Below, piece after piece: positions 7,301 through 16,877 of a stretch of DNA of 64,000 nucleotides (within the stretch, counting starts at the first letter, position 1; the number at the start of each line of letters is the position of its first letter). The notes under the pieces were generated by a model, which worked only from the letters and a program-made list of their open reading frames with translations, searched no databases and was not told where the DNA came from. This DNA is from Hallella seregens ATCC 51272 (GTDB lineage Bacteria > Bacteroidota > Bacteroidia > Bacteroidales > Bacteroidaceae): NCBI RefSeq assembly GCF_000518545.1, contig NZ_JADU01000018.1, positions 1-64,000 of the forward strand, given 5' to 3'. Both the position numbers and the translations under genes were made by a program.

Positions 7301-10210
7301 TTAGTAGCCGAAGATTTCCCGGGTGGTGAGGCGGCGTATGGGGGCTATTTTCTCCAGACTCTTGATGTCCAGATTCTGCTCGTCGCCCAGAATGAGGTAG
7401 CGGAAAGGCTTGCCGGCAATGCGCTCGGCGGCAAACTTCACGAGGTCGTCGAGCTGCAGTGCGGGCAGACGGTCGTAGATGGTCTGGTTGATGTCGTAGT
7501 CGAGTCCGCGGTCCTGTGCCGTCATGTAGGCGTCGAGCACGTCGAAACGGGTGGTTCGGGCGGTGGCCAGCGACTTGAGCAGGCTCTGCTTGGCCAGGTC
7601 GAAGCCGGCCTGTCGGGCGGGCATGCTGTCGAGCAGGTGGTTGAACTCGTGGATGCAGTCCATCATCTTGTCGTTCTGCGTAATGATGTAAGTGTAGAAA
7701 TCTTCCTTGTCTTTCCGTCGCCAAGGCTCGTTGTAGCGGGCTGCTGCCGAGTAGGCCAGGCCTCGGGCCTCGCGCAGTTCCTGAAACACGATGGCGTTCA
7801 TGCCGCCGCCGAAGTATTCGTTGAACAGGGCGTTGACGGGAGCGTTGGCCGGTGTCCACGCTCTGTCCTCGTTGTGATACTGCATCATGTAGATGTTCTT
7901 GGCATCGTAGGGGGCCAGCCAAATCTCGTTCTTCGGCGTGGGCTGGGCCTGGTATTCCTGGCGTCCGGTCTCCAGCGTGCCCGCGGGCTTCCGGCTCGGG
8001 GCATGCTTCTGCACGAGGGCCAGCACGTCGGCCTGGCTGGAGGGGCCGTAGTACATGACGGTTTTCTGCGGTAGGCTGTAGAGCGTTTTCAGCGCTTGCA
8101 ACAGCTGGTTGCCCGTGGTTTTCTTCATGGCCTGTGCGCTCATGCGGTTGCGCGTGGGGTTGAAAGCACCGTATGTGCCGTAGTTGCGCAGGGCGTTGAA
8201 GTTGGCTCTCTGGTTGGCCTTGCTGTCCTCGCGCGACTTCCGTATCAGCTCCACCACGGTCTGATAGTCGCGGCTGCCCATCCGGGCATGCTCGATGAGG
8301 CCGGCCATGAGCGCGAGGGCTTGCGGCATGTTCTCGTCGAGCCCGCTGAGTGCGAGACGGGTGTGGTTGGCCGACACATGCACGTTGAAGTCGCACGCCA
8401 ACTTGTAAAAGGCGCGCTTGATGTCGTTGGCACTCTGCCTGTCCGTGCCGGCATAGTCGATGAGGGTCTGTGCCATGCCGAGCACCTGCGATTTTTCGTT
8501 GCCCACGGGGTAGTCGAACTCCAGGCGGAAGAGCCCGTCTTCGGTGTTCTGCTTGTAGAGCATGTGCGACTGAGGCGTGGGATGGCTCACGTCCAGGTCC
8601 GTCTTGAAGTCGACGAAGCGGGGTTGGATGGGTGCGGCCTTGCTGTCCAGCACTTCGCGGAGGAACTCGCTCTGCTTGTCGTTGTTCGTAGGAATGGGCG
8701 TAATGGCGGGCTTCTCTATCTTGTGTATGGTGGTGTCGTTGCCCTGACGTTTGTAGACGGCCACGTAGCCGTCGGTGAGGAAGCGGTTGGCGAAGTCCAC
8801 AATCTGCCGCTTGGTCATCTTCGCAATGCGGTCGAGGGCATGCACCTGGTCGGCCCACGGCTGCTCGTTGATGAAGGCATCTACAAACTTGGAGGCGCGC
8901 GACTTGTTGCTTTGCAGCGACTTGTAGTAGTCGAGTTTCAGGTTGCTCACCACGGCCGGCAGCAGGTCGTCGGCAAAGCGGCCCTGTTTGAGCTTGGCAA
9001 TCTCTTGTAGCAGCAGGTCTTTCACGACTTCGAGGCTCTGGCCGTCCTTGGGCACGGCCTGGAGCAGGAACAGCCCGTAGTCGTGCATTCCCTCGTAGTA
9101 GGCGCCTGCTCCCTGCACCCGCATGGGCAGGTTCAGGTTCACGTCGAAGAGTCCGGCCTTGCCGTTGGCCAGCATGTCGGCGATGACACGCAGCGTGTCG
9201 GCCTGGGCGCTGGCGGCCTCTTCAGTCCGCCAGCCTATCAGCAGGTTCTCGGCTTCCAGCCCCACCACGGTGGTGTCCATGGGCGCAACGGGCGTGGCCA
9301 TAGGGGCGTACTCCGGGCGCGAGAGGGTGGAACTCTGCTTCCAGTCGCCGAAATACTTGTCGATAATGGCCATCACCCGGTCGGGGTCGAAGTCGCCGGC
9401 CATGCAGATGGCCACGTTGTTGGGCACGTAATAGCGGTTGAAATAGTTCTTGATGTTGAGGATGGAGGGGTTCTTCAGATGTTCCTGCGTGCCGATCGTG
9501 GTCTGCGTGCCGTAGGGATGGGTGGGGAACAGCTTCTTGCTGAGGGCCACCCAGGCCTTTTGCCCGTCGTTGCTCAGTCCGATGTTGAACTCCTCGTAGA
9601 CGGCCTCCAGCTCCGTGTGGAACCCTCGCACCACCATGTTCTTGAAGCGGTCGCTCTGGATGCGCGCCCAGTTCTCGATCTCATTGGCGGGAATGTCCTC
9701 CACGTAGCAGGTCACGTCGTTGCTCGTATAGGCGTTGCTGCCCTCCGATCCGATGGCGGCCATGAGCTTGTCGTACTCGTTGGGGATGTTGTATTGGGCG
9801 GCCAGCTGCGAGATGGAATCTATCTCGTGGTAGGCCTGTTTGCGGGCTGCGGGCTCCTTGAGCAGCCGGTAGGCCTCGAAGCGGTTCTGGATGGAGTCGA
9901 GCAGGGGAGCCTCGGCCGCCGTGTTGCTGGAGCCGAAATGGGTGGTGCCCTTGAACATCAAATGCTCCAGATAGTGGGCCAGGCCGGTGGTCTCGGCGGG
10001 GTCGTTGCGCGAGCCGGTGCGCACGGCGATGTAGGTTTGCAGCCGGGGTTTCTCCTTGTTCACGGAGAGATAGACCCTGAGACCGTTGCCGAGGGTGTAG
10101 AGGCGGGCCTGCATGGGGTCGCCCTTCACGGTGTCGTAATGGAAGCCCTGGCCCTGCGCGGCGGTGGCGAGCAGCAGGGCGGCAGCGGCGATAATGGTTT
10201 TAAGTGTCAT
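7301..10210 (-). CDS. M16 family zinc metallopeptidase, two-domain, exported
   Basis: A 969-residue insulinase-family (M16) peptidase. A signal peptide covers about residues 1-20. The inverted zinc motif HYLEH is at residues 79-83, with the downstream glutamate ligand in [10 protein letters not shown] near residue 200. A long linker leads to a second, catalytically inactive M16 domain (about 520-940) with the typical ARGLAYSA motif, so the single chain holds both halves of the clamp. It probably acts in the periplasm on small peptides. It ends 39 bases before the fumarase start and lies 16 bases after DUF4954, so co-transcription is likely. Confidence 0.92.
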   Translation of the reverse strand: MTLKTIIAAAALLLATAAQGQGFHYDTVKGDPMQARLYTLGNGLRVYLSVNKEKPRLQTYIAVRTGSRNDPAETTGLAHYLEHLMFKGTTHFGSSNTAAEAPLLDSIQNRFEAYRLLKEPAARKQAYHEIDSISQLAAQYNIPNEYDKLMAAIGSEGSNAYTSNDVTCYVEDIPANEIENWARIQSDRFKNMVVRGFHTELEAVYEEFNIGLSNDGQKAWVALSKKLFPTHPYGTQTTIGTQEHLKNPSILNIKNYFNRYYVPNNVAICMAGDFDPDRVMAIIDKYFGDWKQSSTLSRPEYAPMATPVAPMDTTVVGLEAENLLIGWRTEEAASAQADTLRVIADMLANGKAGLFDVNLNLPMRVQGAGAYYEGMHDYGLFLLQAVPKDGQSLEVVKDLLLQEIAKLKQGRFADDLLPAVVSNLKLDYYKSLQSNKSRASKFVDAFINEQPWADQVHALDRIAKMTKRQIVDFANRFLTDGYVAVYKRQGNDTTIHKIEKPAITPIPTNNDKQSEFLREVLDSKAAPIQPRFVDFKTDLDVSHPTPQSHMLYKQNTEDGLFRLEFDYPVGNEKSQVLGMAQTLIDYAGTDRQSANDIKRAFYKLACDFNVHVSANHTRLALSGLDENMPQALALMAGLIEHARMGSRDYQTVVELIRKSREDSKANQRANFNALRNYGTYGAFNPTRNRMSAQAMKKTTGNQLLQALKTLYSLPQKTVMYYGPSSQADVLALVQKHAPSRKPAGTLETGRQEYQAQPTPKNEIWLAPYDAKNIYMMQYHNEDRAWTPANAPVNALFNEYFGGGMNAIVFQELREARGLAYSAAARYNEPWRRKDKEDFYTYIITQNDKMMDCIHEFNHLLDSMPARQAGFDLAKQSLLKSLATARTTRFDVLDAYMTAQDRGLDYDINQTIYDRLPALQLDDLVKFAAERIAGKPFRYLILGDEQNLDIKSLEKIAPIRRLTTREIFGY

Positions 10211-10225
10211 GATGTGATGGTTGTT

Positions 10226-12079
10226 TTAGTCCTCAAAATCGGTTTCGTGGTCGAGGCTGTTCACAAAATTGTCGAGCACCTCCCGCTCCACGTCGCCCAT
10301 GCGATACTCTTTTTCGGCGTCCTTGCGTATCTCGGCTATCCATGTGCGGCGTGCCGACACGTAGTCGGCCTTGATGCGTTGGGTGGCTTCGGGGGTGAGG
10401 CGGTCGAGCCCGTAGTAGTCGAGGATGAGCCGGTGAGTCCATGCCCACTGGTATTCGCGGTAGTGCGCGTTGATGTCTTCAAAGCGGCTCGTGATGCCGT
10501 CAATGCTGTCGAGCGTGCCGTTCTTGATGTCGTCGATGAGCCGTTGCTCCTCCGAGGCGGGCATGAGCAGCCCCGAGAGGTCGTTCCAGTCGCCCAGTCC
10601 CACCGTCGTTTCGGGGGCGCAGAGCTCCGGGTCGCGCTTTCGCACGCGTTTGAGCACGGCCCCCATGTAGATGCGCAGGGCGATGTCGTAGTACTTGATG
10701 CCCTTTTTCAGCGACGAGGCATTGATGACATACTCGTGGAAATTGTAGCTCGACACGTCCTCGCCCGAGGCATCGCGCAGGTCTTCGAGTATCTTCTTGC
10801 CCTTGATGATCTCGCCCACGGAGAACGGAGAGAGCCAGTCGAAGTTGACGATGCTCTTCTGCGAGCCCTGCGGGCGCACGTCGCGCTTGGGCCATTTGCG
10901 GATGTCACGGTAGAGGCCCACGGTGGTGATGTTGCGTCCCGGCGAGAGATACATCGTGTCGCCGTAGGCAATGAGGTAGGAGAAGGGCAGGTTGCGCGTG
11001 TCGGGGTGGTGCATCAGCTTGCCGAAGCACACGCTGAATGTGCCGATGTTGGCCGGCATGAGCAGATAGGCGCCGCTGGCCGTCTTGGTGCCGCGCTCCA
11101 GTATTCCCCAGTGCATGGGCCCCATCTTGTAGGCGTGGTTGGAGAAGTTGGTGGCCGAACCGGCGTTGTAGAAGCTGAACATGCCGCCGATGAGCAGCGA
11201 GCTCTTGTGGTGGCTGGCAGTGAACGGGCCGCAGAAAGCGGCACAGGCCTCGCCGTTGCTCATGTAGCTGTTGGCAAAGAACACGCTGGCCGAGGCCGTG
11301 AAGCCGTTGCTGATTTGGCAGGCCTCGCCCACGAAGCAGTCCTGCATCTTCACCGAATTGATGATGCTCGAGCCGTCGCTGATGATGGAATTTTCGCAGA
11401 TGACACCCGTGCCCACATACACGTTGGCGTTGGGCGAGGAGAGGATGGTGGTGTCGCTGAGGCGCGCCGCGCCGTTGATTTCGCAGTCGTCGCAGATGAC
11501 CGAGTTGGTAATCTCCTTGGTGTTCACAATCTTCACTCGGTCGCCGATGGTGCCCCGTTCGGGCGTGCAGGCCGCTATCTCCTCGCGGATGAGGCGGCGG
11601 ATGGGGTCGCGGAGGTCGCGGTCGCGGAAGTGTTTCACCATGAAGGCGGCGAACTGGCTGTTCAGATGGCGGAAGAGGATGAGATTGCCGTCGCCCACCT
11701 CGTTGAGCACGGAGATGAGGTTGCCCTCGCCGTAGGTGGCGCCCTCGGTGGTTTCCAGCGTCGAAATGTTGGAGATGTAGCAGTCGTCGCCGATGGTGTA
11801 GTTGTTGATGTAGTTGCCGATGTTCTCGATGAGGCAGTTGTCGCCCACGGTCACGTTGCGCAGCGTGGCGTTGTTGATGCCCGAATGCTTGTAGAAATCC
11901 TTGCTCACCTCCACGTTGCGCTCGAACACGCCGATGTTCACCTCGCCGTAAAGCATCACTCGGTGCATGTAGTTGGGCAGGAAATCCTCGGCCACATTGA
12001 TGTTGTTCCAGTCCTCGGCCCAGCAGTTGCGGTCTTCGAGGACCATGATTTCGTTGTCGGTCAGCTTGCGGTATTGCAT
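10226..12079 (-). CDS. DUF4954 family protein, predicted left-handed beta-helix
   Basis: A 617-residue cytosolic protein of the DUF4954 family found in Bacteroidetes and spirochaetes. Residues about 60-330 show hexapeptide-like repeats (runs such as VGDNCLIENIGNY and ISNGFTASASVFFANSY) typical of left-handed beta-helix sugar-nucleotide transferases. The C-terminal third is alpha-helical and charged. No signal peptide is present. Function is not established; the fold suggests a nucleotidyl- or acyltransferase-like role. It lies directly upstream of the M16 peptidase gene. Confidence 0.85.
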   Translation of the reverse strand: MQYRKLTDNEIMVLEDRNCWAEDWNNINVAEDFLPNYMHRVMLYGEVNIGVFERNVEVSKDFYKHSGINNATLRNVTVGDNCLIENIGNYINNYTIGDDCYISNISTLETTEGATYGEGNLISVLNEVGDGNLILFRHLNSQFAAFMVKHFRDRDLRDPIRRLIREEIAACTPERGTIGDRVKIVNTKEITNSVICDDCEINGAARLSDTTILSSPNANVYVGTGVICENSIISDGSSIINSVKMQDCFVGEACQISNGFTASASVFFANSYMSNGEACAAFCGPFTASHHKSSLLIGGMFSFYNAGSATNFSNHAYKMGPMHWGILERGTKTASGAYLLMPANIGTFSVCFGKLMHHPDTRNLPFSYLIAYGDTMYLSPGRNITTVGLYRDIRKWPKRDVRPQGSQKSIVNFDWLSPFSVGEIIKGKKILEDLRDASGEDVSSYNFHEYVINASSLKKGIKYYDIALRIYMGAVLKRVRKRDPELCAPETTVGLGDWNDLSGLLMPASEEQRLIDDIKNGTLDSIDGITSRFEDINAHYREYQWAWTHRLILDYYGLDRLTPEATQRIKADYVSARRTWIAEIRKDAEKEYRMGDVEREVLDNFVNSLDHETDFED

Positions 12080-12229
12080 GATGAATGGGGCCTCTGCAAG
12101 CCCCTCCGAGGGAGGGGCCGTCTCCGGCCACGGTTGTAAATGGTTGCTATTTGTAGTTCATGGTTTCCCAGGCACGGTGCGGCCCCGCCGCATGGCCCTC
12201 CCTATCCCATGGGAGGGGCAAGGAGGAGG
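12080..12229. repeat. Gap with GC-rich inverted repeats
   Basis: Two G+C-rich palindromes are visible: GCCCCTCC against GGAGGGGC at 12100-12118, and CCTCCC against GGGAGG at 12197-12216. The second follows the HflX stop on the minus strand and could act as its terminator, though no T run follows. Related CCCCTCC/GGAGGGG words appear in both arms. Confidence 0.5.
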
Positions 12230-13477
12230 CTAATCTTCCACCGGGTAGAGGAATTCGTTGTAGGGATATTTCTGCACGTGCAGCTCGCGCACACGGCGGT
12301 AGAGCGTGTTGCGGAACTCGTCCACGTTGTCCTTTTGCTTGGCCGAGATAAAGAGGCAGTTGTCCTCGAGCCGGGCCATCCACGTGCGTCTCAGCTCGTC
12401 GAGCGTCACGTTTTCGCGGGTCTCGGGCGTGAGGTCGTCGGGCTCCTTGTCCACCCATCGGTATTTGTCGGTCTTGTTGAAGACCATCATGGTGGGCTTC
12501 TCGGCGCAGTCCAGCTCTTTCAGCGTCTGGTTCACCACCTCGATTTGCTCCTCGAAGTCGGGGTGCGAAATGTCGACCACGTGGAGCAGCAGGTCGGCCT
12601 CGCGCACCTCGTCGAGCGTGGATTTGAACGAGTCGACCAGGTCGGTGGGCAGCTTGCGGATGAAGCCCACGGTGTCGGCCAGCAGGAACGGCAGGTTCTC
12701 CACCACCACCTTGCGCACCGTGGTGTCGAGCGTGGCAAAGAGTTTGTCCTCGGCAAACACCTCGCTCTTGGCCATCAGGTTCATGATGGTGGACTTGCCC
12801 ACGTTGGTATAGCCCACGAGAGCCACGCGGATGAGCCGTCCGCGGTTCTTGCGCTGGGTGGTCTTCTGCCGGTCTATCTCCACGAGCCGCTGCTTCAGCA
12901 GGGTGATGCGCTGGAGGATGATGCGGCGATCCATCTCCAGCTGGGTCTCGCCCGGGCCGCGCAGGCCCACGGAACCCTTGCCGCCACCCGATCCCGAGCC
13001 GCCGCCCTGGCGTTCCAGGTGGGTCCAGAGCCGCTGCAAGCGGGGCAGCATGTAGCGGTATTGGGCCAGCTCCACCTGCGTCTTGGCGTTGGCCGTCTGG
13101 GCCCGCATGGCGAAAATGTCGAGGATGAGCGACGTGCGGTCGAGTATTTTCACCTGCAAGGCGTTCTCTATGTTGCGCATTTGCTTGGCCGAAAGCTCGT
13201 CGTCGAAGATGACCATGCCCACCTCGCGCTCGTTCTCCTCCTCGTCTTTGATGTATTGCCGGATTTCCTCGAGCTTGCCCTTGCCCACGTAGGTCACGGC
13301 GCTGGGCCCGCCCACGCGCTGTGTGAACCGCCTCACGGTGACGGCGCCGGCCGTGTCGGCCAGGAATTCCAGCTCGTCCAGATATTCTTTTGTCTTGGCC
13401 TCGTCCTGTCCGGGGGTGATGAGTCCCACGAGGACGGCGGTCTCGGCCTTGACTTCAGAGATTACAAATTCCTTCAT
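12230..13477 (-). CDS. hflX: GTPase HflX
   Basis: A 415-residue ribosome-associated GTPase that splits or rescues stalled ribosomes. The N-terminal HflX domain (about 10-180) contains the conserved GGPSAVTYVGKGK segment and the Gly-rich linker GGGSGSGGGKGSVGLRGPGE. The G domain has G1 GYTNVGKST, G3 DTVGF and G4 NKTD, followed by SAKQKDN. The start at 13477 (MKEFVISEVKAETAVLVG) was chosen over an ATG 75 bases further upstream because that extension would lie upstream of the promoter element at 13500-13507. Confidence 0.95.
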   Translation of the reverse strand: MKEFVISEVKAETAVLVGLITPGQDEAKTKEYLDELEFLADTAGAVTVRRFTQRVGGPSAVTYVGKGKLEEIRQYIKDEEENEREVGMVIFDDELSAKQMRNIENALQVKILDRTSLILDIFAMRAQTANAKTQVELAQYRYMLPRLQRLWTHLERQGGGSGSGGGKGSVGLRGPGETQLEMDRRIILQRITLLKQRLVEIDRQKTTQRKNRGRLIRVALVGYTNVGKSTIMNLMAKSEVFAEDKLFATLDTTVRKVVVENLPFLLADTVGFIRKLPTDLVDSFKSTLDEVREADLLLHVVDISHPDFEEQIEVVNQTLKELDCAEKPTMMVFNKTDKYRWVDKEPDDLTPETRENVTLDELRRTWMARLEDNCLFISAKQKDNVDEFRNTLYRRVRELHVQKYPYNEFLYPVED

Positions 13478-13499
13478 TTCTGAGATGGTTATATAGGTG

Positions 13500-13507
13500 C
13501 AAAGGTA
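13500..13507 (-). promoter_or_regulatory. Promoter -7 element for hflX
   Basis: Minus-strand TACCTTTG, 22 bases before the chosen hflX start, so the leader is very short. A TTGT about 19 bases upstream could serve as the -33 box. Confidence 0.65.
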
Positions 13508-13623
13508 CAGAAAAGATGGGACAATCGGCTCCGGCCGCCCACTTTTTTTCACGCATCGGGCAAATCCGGCGTTTCTTTTTCGTAAACGTTTGCGTAGTTT
13601 TTCGGGAAAAAGAAAGGCCCGTT

Positions 13624-13655
13624 TTTGACTTCAATCAATTTAATCCCTAACTTTG
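13624..13655 (+). promoter_or_regulatory. Complete -33/-7 promoter for a short transcript
   Basis: TTTG at 13624-13627 and TAACTTTG at 13648-13655, separated by 20 bases, match the Bacteroidetes consensus closely. The next downstream gene on this strand starts only at 14067 and has its own promoter, and a terminator intervenes at 13740-13770. Confidence 0.75.
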
Positions 13656-13661
13656 CATCAT

Positions 13662-13772
13662 CAAAACAACGCAGCATTCCATAGATTTCTAAAATCATAA
13701 CTACATAAAAAACAAATTGCTGAAACATTCAAGAAGTAGAAAACGCCTGGACGTGACGTCCGGGCGTTTTCG
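13662..13772 (+). ncRNA. Candidate small RNA, about 110 nt
   Basis: The stretch between the promoter at 13624-13655 and the hairpin at 13740-13770 has no ATG-started open frame of useful length. The predicted RNA is AT-rich and weakly structured up to the terminator. No known RNA family is recognised, so it could be a regulatory RNA or a leader remnant. Boundaries are inferred from the promoter and the hairpin. Confidence 0.4.
13740..13772 (+). terminator. Rho-independent terminator of the candidate small RNA
   Basis: Arms AAAACGCCTGGACG (13740-13753) and CGTCCGGGCGTTTT (13757-13770) pair over 14 bases with one G-T, around a 3-base loop, ending in four T. The symmetric A and T ends mean it may also work for minus-strand transcripts. 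Confidence 0.75.
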
Positions 13773-13842
13773 CGTTTAAGAGCCCGTGCAGGCGCCGCCG
13801 GCCGGCCGGAGTGGGGCGGGGACCGGGCAGCCGTTTTTCGAT

Positions 13843-13974
13843 GGGGTCGTAACGGCTTGAGCTTTACGGTGTAACGGCCGCGCGATTACACCGTTTTCGC
13901 GCGGCCGTTGCGGCGCAATCGCGCGGCGTTTGCGGCGTTGTCGCAGGGCCTTGGCGGCGTGCCGGCAGGGAGAC
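13843..13974. repeat. Six tandem degenerate 22-bp units
   Basis: Units of exactly 22 bases run at 13843, 13865, 13887, 13909, 13931 and 13953. A consensus start is T-A/G-CGGCGTAA followed by a CGCGCGG core; the first and last units are the most diverged. The unit at 13865-13886 agrees at 18 of 22 positions with the unit at 48659-48680. The array lies between the small-RNA terminator and the nagB promoter. Confidence 0.8.
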
Positions 13975-14009
13975 CGCCGGGCCGCGGGGCCAATTTGGCG
14001 GGCTGCGGC

Positions 14010-14040
14010 TTGGGAGATTCGCCGTTTTTTGCTAAATTTG
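14010..14040 (+). promoter_or_regulatory. Promoter for nagB
   Basis: TAAATTTG at 14033-14040 fits the -7 consensus; TTGG at 14010-14013, 19 bases upstream, is a plausible -33 box. The nagB ATG follows 26 bases later. The 22-bp array ends 36 bases upstream of the -33 box. Confidence 0.6.
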
Positions 14041-14066
14041 CAAGCATCATTAACGCTAAAAACATC

Positions 14067-14858
14067 ATGAGACTCATCATCGAATCCAATTATGACAGCC
14101 TCTCGCAGTGGGCTGCCGAGCATGTGATCACCCGTATCAACCGTTTCCGCCCCACGGCCGAACGCCCCTTTGTGCTGGGTCTGCCCACGGGCAGCTCGCC
14201 CGAGGGCATGTATGCCGCCCTGGTGAAGGCCCACCGTGAGGGCCGCGTGAGCTTCGCCCACGTGGTGACTTTCAACATGGACGAGTACGTGGGACTGGCC
14301 GAGAGCCACCCCGAAAGCTACCACAGCTTCATGGCACGCAACCTCTTCGACCACATCGACATCGCCCCCGAGAACGTCCACATCCTCAACGGCAACGCTC
14401 CCGACCCGGAGGCCGAGTGCGCCCGCTACGAGCGGCTTATGGCCGAGGCAGGGGGCATAGACCTCTTCATCGGCGGCATTGGGCCCGACGGTCACATCGC
14501 CTTCAACGAGCCTTTCTCGTCGCTGGGCAGCCGCACCCGCGTGAAAACGCTCACCACCGACACCATCATTGCCAACAGCCGATTCTTCGGGGGCGACGTG
14601 AACAAGGTGCCCCGGCGCGCGCTCACCGTGGGTGTGGGCACGGTGATGGATGCCCGTGAAGTGATGATTCTGGTCAACGGCCACCACAAGGCGCGCGCCC
14701 TGCAGGCCGCCGTCGAGGGCCCCGTGACCCAGGCTTGGACCATCTCGGCCCTGCAACAGCATCGCCACGGCATCATCGTGGCCGACGAGGCAGCCTGCGA
14801 CGAGCTGAAGGTGGGTACCTACCGCTATTTCAAGGACATAGAGAAAGAAAACCTGTAA
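14067..14858 (+). CDS. nagB: Glucosamine-6-phosphate deaminase
   Basis: A 263-residue deaminase/isomerase converting glucosamine-6-phosphate to fructose-6-phosphate and ammonia. Visible motifs are the phosphate loop [11 protein letters not shown], the catalytic Asp72 in FNMDEYVG, and the [13 protein letters not shown] segment with the catalytic histidine. The length matches E. coli NagB. The start at 14067 gives the canonical [10 protein letters not shown] opening; the open frame extends upstream only through the repeat array. The GH97 gene begins 13 bases after the stop, so the two are probably co-transcribed. Confidence 0.95.
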   Translation: MRLIIESNYDSLSQWAAEHVITRINRFRPTAERPFVLGLPTGSSPEGMYAALVKAHREGRVSFAHVVTFNMDEYVGLAESHPESYHSFMARNLFDHIDIAPENVHILNGNAPDPEAECARYERLMAEAGGIDLFIGGIGPDGHIAFNEPFSSLGSRTRVKTLTTDTIIANSRFFGGDVNKVPRRALTVGVGTVMDAREVMILVNGHHKARALQAAVEGPVTQAWTISALQQHRHGIIVADEAACDELKVGTYRYFKDIEKENL

Positions 14859-14871
14859 CCCGCTGAACGAC

Positions 14872-16836
14872 ATGTATAAATCATTGCTTGCGCCTCTCGT
14901 TCTCCTGGCCGCCCTGCCGGCTTGGGGAGCCGAACGGGCCGTCACCTCGCCCGACGGGCGCCTCGTGGTGACCGTGGCCGACGAGGCCGGCCGCCCCACC
15001 TATCGTGTGGACTATGGCGGCCGGCCCATGCTGCTCGCGTCGGCCCTGGGCCTGAAGACCAACTATGCCGACTTCACCCAAGGGCTCACCATGGGCGAAA
15101 TCGTGGAGGGCAGCGTGCAGACACGCTACAGCATGACGCGCACCAAGTGCTCCGCCGTGGACAAGGCGGCGCGCAAGGCCGTCTTTTCCTTTGCCAATGG
15201 CGACGGGATGCAGATGGACGTGGAGTTCTATGTCTCGGACAACGACGTGGCCTTCCGCTACCTGCTGCCCCGCCCCAAGCGCGGCAACCCCAAGTGTGCC
15301 GTGGTCTACGGCGAGGCCAGCGCCTACAATTTTCCCGCCCAGACCACCACGTTTCTCTCGCCGCAGATACAGCCCATGACGGGCTGGGAGCGCACGAAGC
15401 CGAGCTACGAGGAGGTGTTCTCGTCGGATGCACCGATGGACCGCAAGTCGCAGTACGGCGTGGGCTACACCTATCCCTGCCTCTTCCGCGTGGGCGGCGA
15501 CGGCTGGGCGCTCGTGTCGGAGACCGGCGTGACGGGCGAGTACGTGGGCAGCCGGCTGGGCGAGTACGTTCCCGGCAGCGGCTACACCGTGGCCTACCCG
15601 CAGGAGGGCGAGATGAACGGCAACGGAACGCCCTGGGCCGCCATCGCCCTGCCCGGCAGCACGCCGTGGCGCACGCTTACCGTGGGCACGACGCTGGCCC
15701 CCATCGTGGAGACCACCATCCCCTACGACGTGGTGCAGCCCCAGTATGAGGCCCGGGCCGACTACCGTCCCGGCCGCTACACCTGGAGCTGGCTCATCTG
15801 GCAGGACCAGAGCATCAACTACGAAGACCAGGTGCGCTTTATCGACACGGCGGCCGACATGGGCTACGAGTATGTGCTGGTGGACAACTGGTGGGACACA
15901 CAGATTGGCCGCGACCGCATTGAGGAACTTGTGCGTTATGCCCGCTCCAAGGGCGTGGACCTGATGCTGTGGTACAACTCCAACGGCTTCGAGAACGACG
16001 CGCCTCAGGGCCCGCGCGGCATCATGAACCGCGCCGTGGACCGCAAGCGCGAGATGGCGTGGCTGCAAAAGATTGGCGTGAAAGGCATCAAGGTGGACTT
16101 CTTCGCCGGCGACAAGCAGCAGACCATGCAGCTCTACGAGGACATTCTGAGCGACGCCAACGACTACGGCCTGCAGGTTATCTTCCACGGCTGCACGCTT
16201 CCACGCGGTTGGGAGCGCATGTATCCCAACTTCGTGGGCTCCGAGGCGGCCCTGGCTTCCGAGAATGTGTTCTTCACCGAGGAGGCGGCACGGCGCGAGG
16301 GCTACGACATGACGATGCACCCCTTTGCCCGCAACGCCGTGGGCAGCTTCGATTGGGGCGGCATTATCATGAACCGCATGATGAGCAAGGACAACCGCAG
16401 CCGCCATCCGCGCTTCACAAGCGACGTGTTTGAAATGGCGACGGCCATTACCAACCAGTGCAGTGTCAACTGCGTGGAGGTGACGCCGGACGTTGCAGAC
16501 ACGCTGCCCGCACTGGTGAAGGACTACCTGCGCCGCATTCCCACCACCTGGGAAGAGACGCGTTTCGTCGACGGCTACCCCACGAAGTATGCCGTTGTGG
16601 CCCGCCGGTCGGGAGGAAAATGGTATGTGGGCGGCCTCAACGGCACCTCCGCGCCGCGCACGCTTACCCTCGACCTGCCCATGCTGGCTGGCCGAACGGT
16701 GGCGTGCTACATCGACAAGCCGCTGAAGAAAGGCCGGCTGTGGCCTGAACCCGAGCTGCGGCAACTCAAGGTGGGCAAGGACGGCAAGGTCAAATTGACG
16801 CTGCAGCCCATGGGCGGGGTGGTGCTCATGGAGTGA
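14872..16836 (+). CDS. GH97 glycosidase, retaining type (alpha-galactosidase-like)
   Basis: A 654-residue exported GH97 enzyme: signal peptide (about 1-19), N-terminal beta-sandwich (20-280), catalytic barrel (about 290-560) and a C-terminal beta domain. Asp409 in IKVDFF lies where retaining members such as BtGH97b carry the nucleophile Asp415, and Glu458 in VGSEAA is 49 residues on, the same spacing as Asp415 to Glu464 in that enzyme. This favours alpha-galactosidase over the inverting SusB alpha-glucosidase type. It follows nagB by 13 bases, which suggests shared sugar catabolism, although no transporter is adjacent. Confidence 0.9.
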   Translation: MYKSLLAPLVLLAALPAWGAERAVTSPDGRLVVTVADEAGRPTYRVDYGGRPMLLASALGLKTNYADFTQGLTMGEIVEGSVQTRYSMTRTKCSAVDKAARKAVFSFANGDGMQMDVEFYVSDNDVAFRYLLPRPKRGNPKCAVVYGEASAYNFPAQTTTFLSPQIQPMTGWERTKPSYEEVFSSDAPMDRKSQYGVGYTYPCLFRVGGDGWALVSETGVTGEYVGSRLGEYVPGSGYTVAYPQEGEMNGNGTPWAAIALPGSTPWRTLTVGTTLAPIVETTIPYDVVQPQYEARADYRPGRYTWSWLIWQDQSINYEDQVRFIDTAADMGYEYVLVDNWWDTQIGRDRIEELVRYARSKGVDLMLWYNSNGFENDAPQGPRGIMNRAVDRKREMAWLQKIGVKGIKVDFFAGDKQQTMQLYEDILSDANDYGLQVIFHGCTLPRGWERMYPNFVGSEAALASENVFFTEEAARREGYDMTMHPFARNAVGSFDWGGIIMNRMMSKDNRSRHPRFTSDVFEMATAITNQCSVNCVEVTPDVADTLPALVKDYLRRIPTTWEETRFVDGYPTKYAVVARRSGGKWYVGGLNGTSAPRTLTLDLPMLAGRTVACYIDKPLKKGRLWPEPELRQLKVGKDGKVKLTLQPMGGVVLME

Positions 16837-16877
16837 GCGCGCCGCCGTATCTTTCAAAAACAAAGCCTTTTCCAGCC

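Noticed and set aside
7263..8858. Fumarase fused to a long N-terminal extension
   Set aside because: The extension is only a stop-free frame opposite the M16 gene; the protein family start is at 7262 and the M16 gene clearly codes there.
9083..12139. Very long plus-strand open frames over the M16 and DUF4954 genes
   Set aside because: They are antisense frames of high-GC genes; their translations are low in complexity and match no family.
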